DNA of 64,000 nucleotides, taken from Agrobacterium sp. RAC06 (GTDB taxonomy: Bacteria > Pseudomonadota > Alphaproteobacteria > Rhizobiales > Rhizobiaceae). The stretch lies in contig NZ_CP016499.1 in NCBI RefSeq assembly GCF_001713475.1, positions 3,659,501 to 3,723,500 of the forward strand. Direction: 5' to 3'. Of this stretch, positions 63,250 to 64,000 are shown piece after piece. How positions within the stretch are numbered: the stretch's first letter is position 1; every line of letters begins with the position of its first letter. The translations under genes were made by a program, and so were the position numbers. The notes beneath the pieces were generated by a model, which was given only the letters and a program-made list of their open reading frames with translations, did not search any database and had not been told where the DNA came from.

Positions 63250-64000
63250 ATGGGTCAGATCAATCAGTTCACGATCACCGAAGCGGTGAAGGAAAGTTTC
63301 CAGACCGAGGAGGGCAGTCGTTTCAAGTTCCTCCTGGAGACGTTCATCGATCACCTCCACGACTATACGCGTGAAGTGAACATGACCCATGACGAGTGGA
63401 TGGGCATGCTGATGTTCCTCTATGATTGCGGGAAGATCTCCACCCCGGAACGGCACGAGTTCATTCTGCTGTCCGACGTCGTGGGCCTGTCCGCCCTGGT
63501 CGACATGATCAACACCCGCGGTGGGGCGACGGAAGGATCCAATCTCGGCCCATTCTACCTCGATGATGCACCGGAACTCGAATTGGGCGGCGATCTCGCC
63601 CGGGGGCGTGACGGCACAACGCTGCTGGTGCATGGCATCGTGCGTGACTCTCTTGGCAATCCGCTTCCGGGCGCGATCGTCGATACCTGGCAGGCGGATG
63701 GCAGTGGCACCTATCCGATCCAGGAGCATGGGCAGGACAAATACGACTTGCGTGGCAAGATCACCGCGGACGGCGAAGGCCGCTACTACTACACCACGGT
63801 CCTGCCGAAGCCCTATACCGTGCCTTATGACGGTCCGGTCGGACGGCTGCTTCGTGCCGGCAACCGGCATGCCTGGCGGGCAGCGCATCTGCACTTCATT
63901 ATACGTGCCGAAAAAATGCGGGCGATCACGACGGAACTGTTCTTCGAGAACACCGAATACATCGACAATGACGCGGTTTTCGGAGTGCGAAAATCGTTGA
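63250..64000 (+). CDS. Intradiol ring-cleavage dioxygenase (hydroxyquinol/catechol 1,2-dioxygenase), partial
   Basis: The frame opens at ATG 63250 and is still open at base 64000, so 250 codons are seen. N-terminal helices (MTHDEWMGMLMFLYD) precede the iron core. The Fe(III) ligands are the Tyr in TYPIQEHGQDKYD, the Tyr of KPYTVPYDGPVG and the two His of RAAHLHFI. It cleaves a catechol-type ring between the hydroxyls to a muconate; hydroxyquinol is favoured by the N-terminal region. Its promoter region is shared with the divergent citryl-CoA-lyase-like gene. Confidence 0.9.
   Translation, partial: MGQINQFTITEAVKESFQTEEGSRFKFLLETFIDHLHDYTREVNMTHDEWMGMLMFLYDCGKISTPERHEFILLSDVVGLSALVDMINTRGGATEGSNLGPFYLDDAPELELGGDLARGRDGTTLLVHGIVRDSLGNPLPGAIVDTWQADGSGTYPIQEHGQDKYDLRGKITADGEGRYYYTTVLPKPYTVPYDGPVGRLLRAGNRHAWRAAHLHFIIRAEKMRAITTELFFENTEYIDNDAVFGVRKSL

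Overview
The window is chromosomal-type, high-GC DNA with dense operons, many 1-4 bp ATGA/TGATG gene overlaps, and gene families typical of Alphaproteobacteria, most probably a Rhizobiaceae-like member of Hyphomicrobiales (several dipeptide/Ni-type ABC importers, bkd/liu branched-chain amino acid genes, YeeE/YedE, GntR/FadR regulator). This placement is inferred from gene content only. No rRNA, tRNA, CRISPR array, insertion sequence or integrase was recognised. Both ends cut genes: a YeeE/YedE transporter on the left and an intradiol dioxygenase on the right.

Layout. 1-4.7 kb: YeeE/YedE transporter, a two-component system (sensor kinase and OmpR-type regulator) divergent from a secreted four-EF-hand protein, then a chimeric pseudogene. 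4.7-17.3 kb: a tightly packed 12-gene minus-strand catabolic operon (hydantoin-racemase-like, hydantoinase/allantoinase-like, VOC protein, complete dipeptide-type ABC importer with two substrate-binding proteins, amidohydrolase, DapA-like lyase, SDR). It is divergent from a GntR/FadR regulator, with a TAGTATACTA operator-like palindrome between them.

18.5-34.4 kb: the most interesting part, a RiPP (ribosomal peptide) locus. It has two unrelated-class precursors: a Nif11-type leader peptide at 20219-20500 and an NHLP (nitrile-hydratase-like leader) peptide at 32903-33235. Each ends its leader in GG followed by a short basic, proline-rich core, and each lies beside its own member of a pair of paralogous two-domain GNAT acyltransferases. 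A B12-binding radical SAM enzyme lies downstream of the Nif11 gene. Export genes lie between the precursors: an HlyD/NHLM adaptor, a C39 peptidase-ABC transporter, a large NHLM-type ABC protein, a cyclic-nucleotide-binding-domain protein, and a second peptidase-ABC transporter split into a heterodimer whose two ATPases have complementary defects. The whole resembles the GNAT-modified lipidated RiPPs (selidamides), but the two-precursor, two-GNAT, two-transporter arrangement with an asymmetric ABC pair is not one I recognise.

34.6-39.4 kb: a LysE exporter preceded by a translationally coupled gene remnant, and a ferric-iron/spermidine-type ABC importer. 39.5-50.4 kb: a nine-gene leucine/branched-chain keto acid operon (BCKDH E1a, E1b, E2, E3, isovaleryl-CoA dehydrogenase, methylcrotonyl-CoA carboxylase, MaoC, CitE-like lyase). 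Its gene content matches the Mycobacterium tuberculosis Rv2495c-Rv2502c leucine cluster rather than the usual liuC/liuE pathway. 50.5-55.8 kb: an AraC regulator divergent from an isoleucine/valine degradation operon; near-identical 14-bp boxes lie upstream of both transcription units and of the leucine operon. 55.8-61.2 kb: a nickel importer (five Nik-like genes) divergent from nikR over a perfect GTATGA-N16-TCATAC operator. 61.2-64 kb: CoA-transferase and citryl-CoA-lyase-like genes divergent from an intradiol ring-cleavage dioxygenase, with two palindromes between them.
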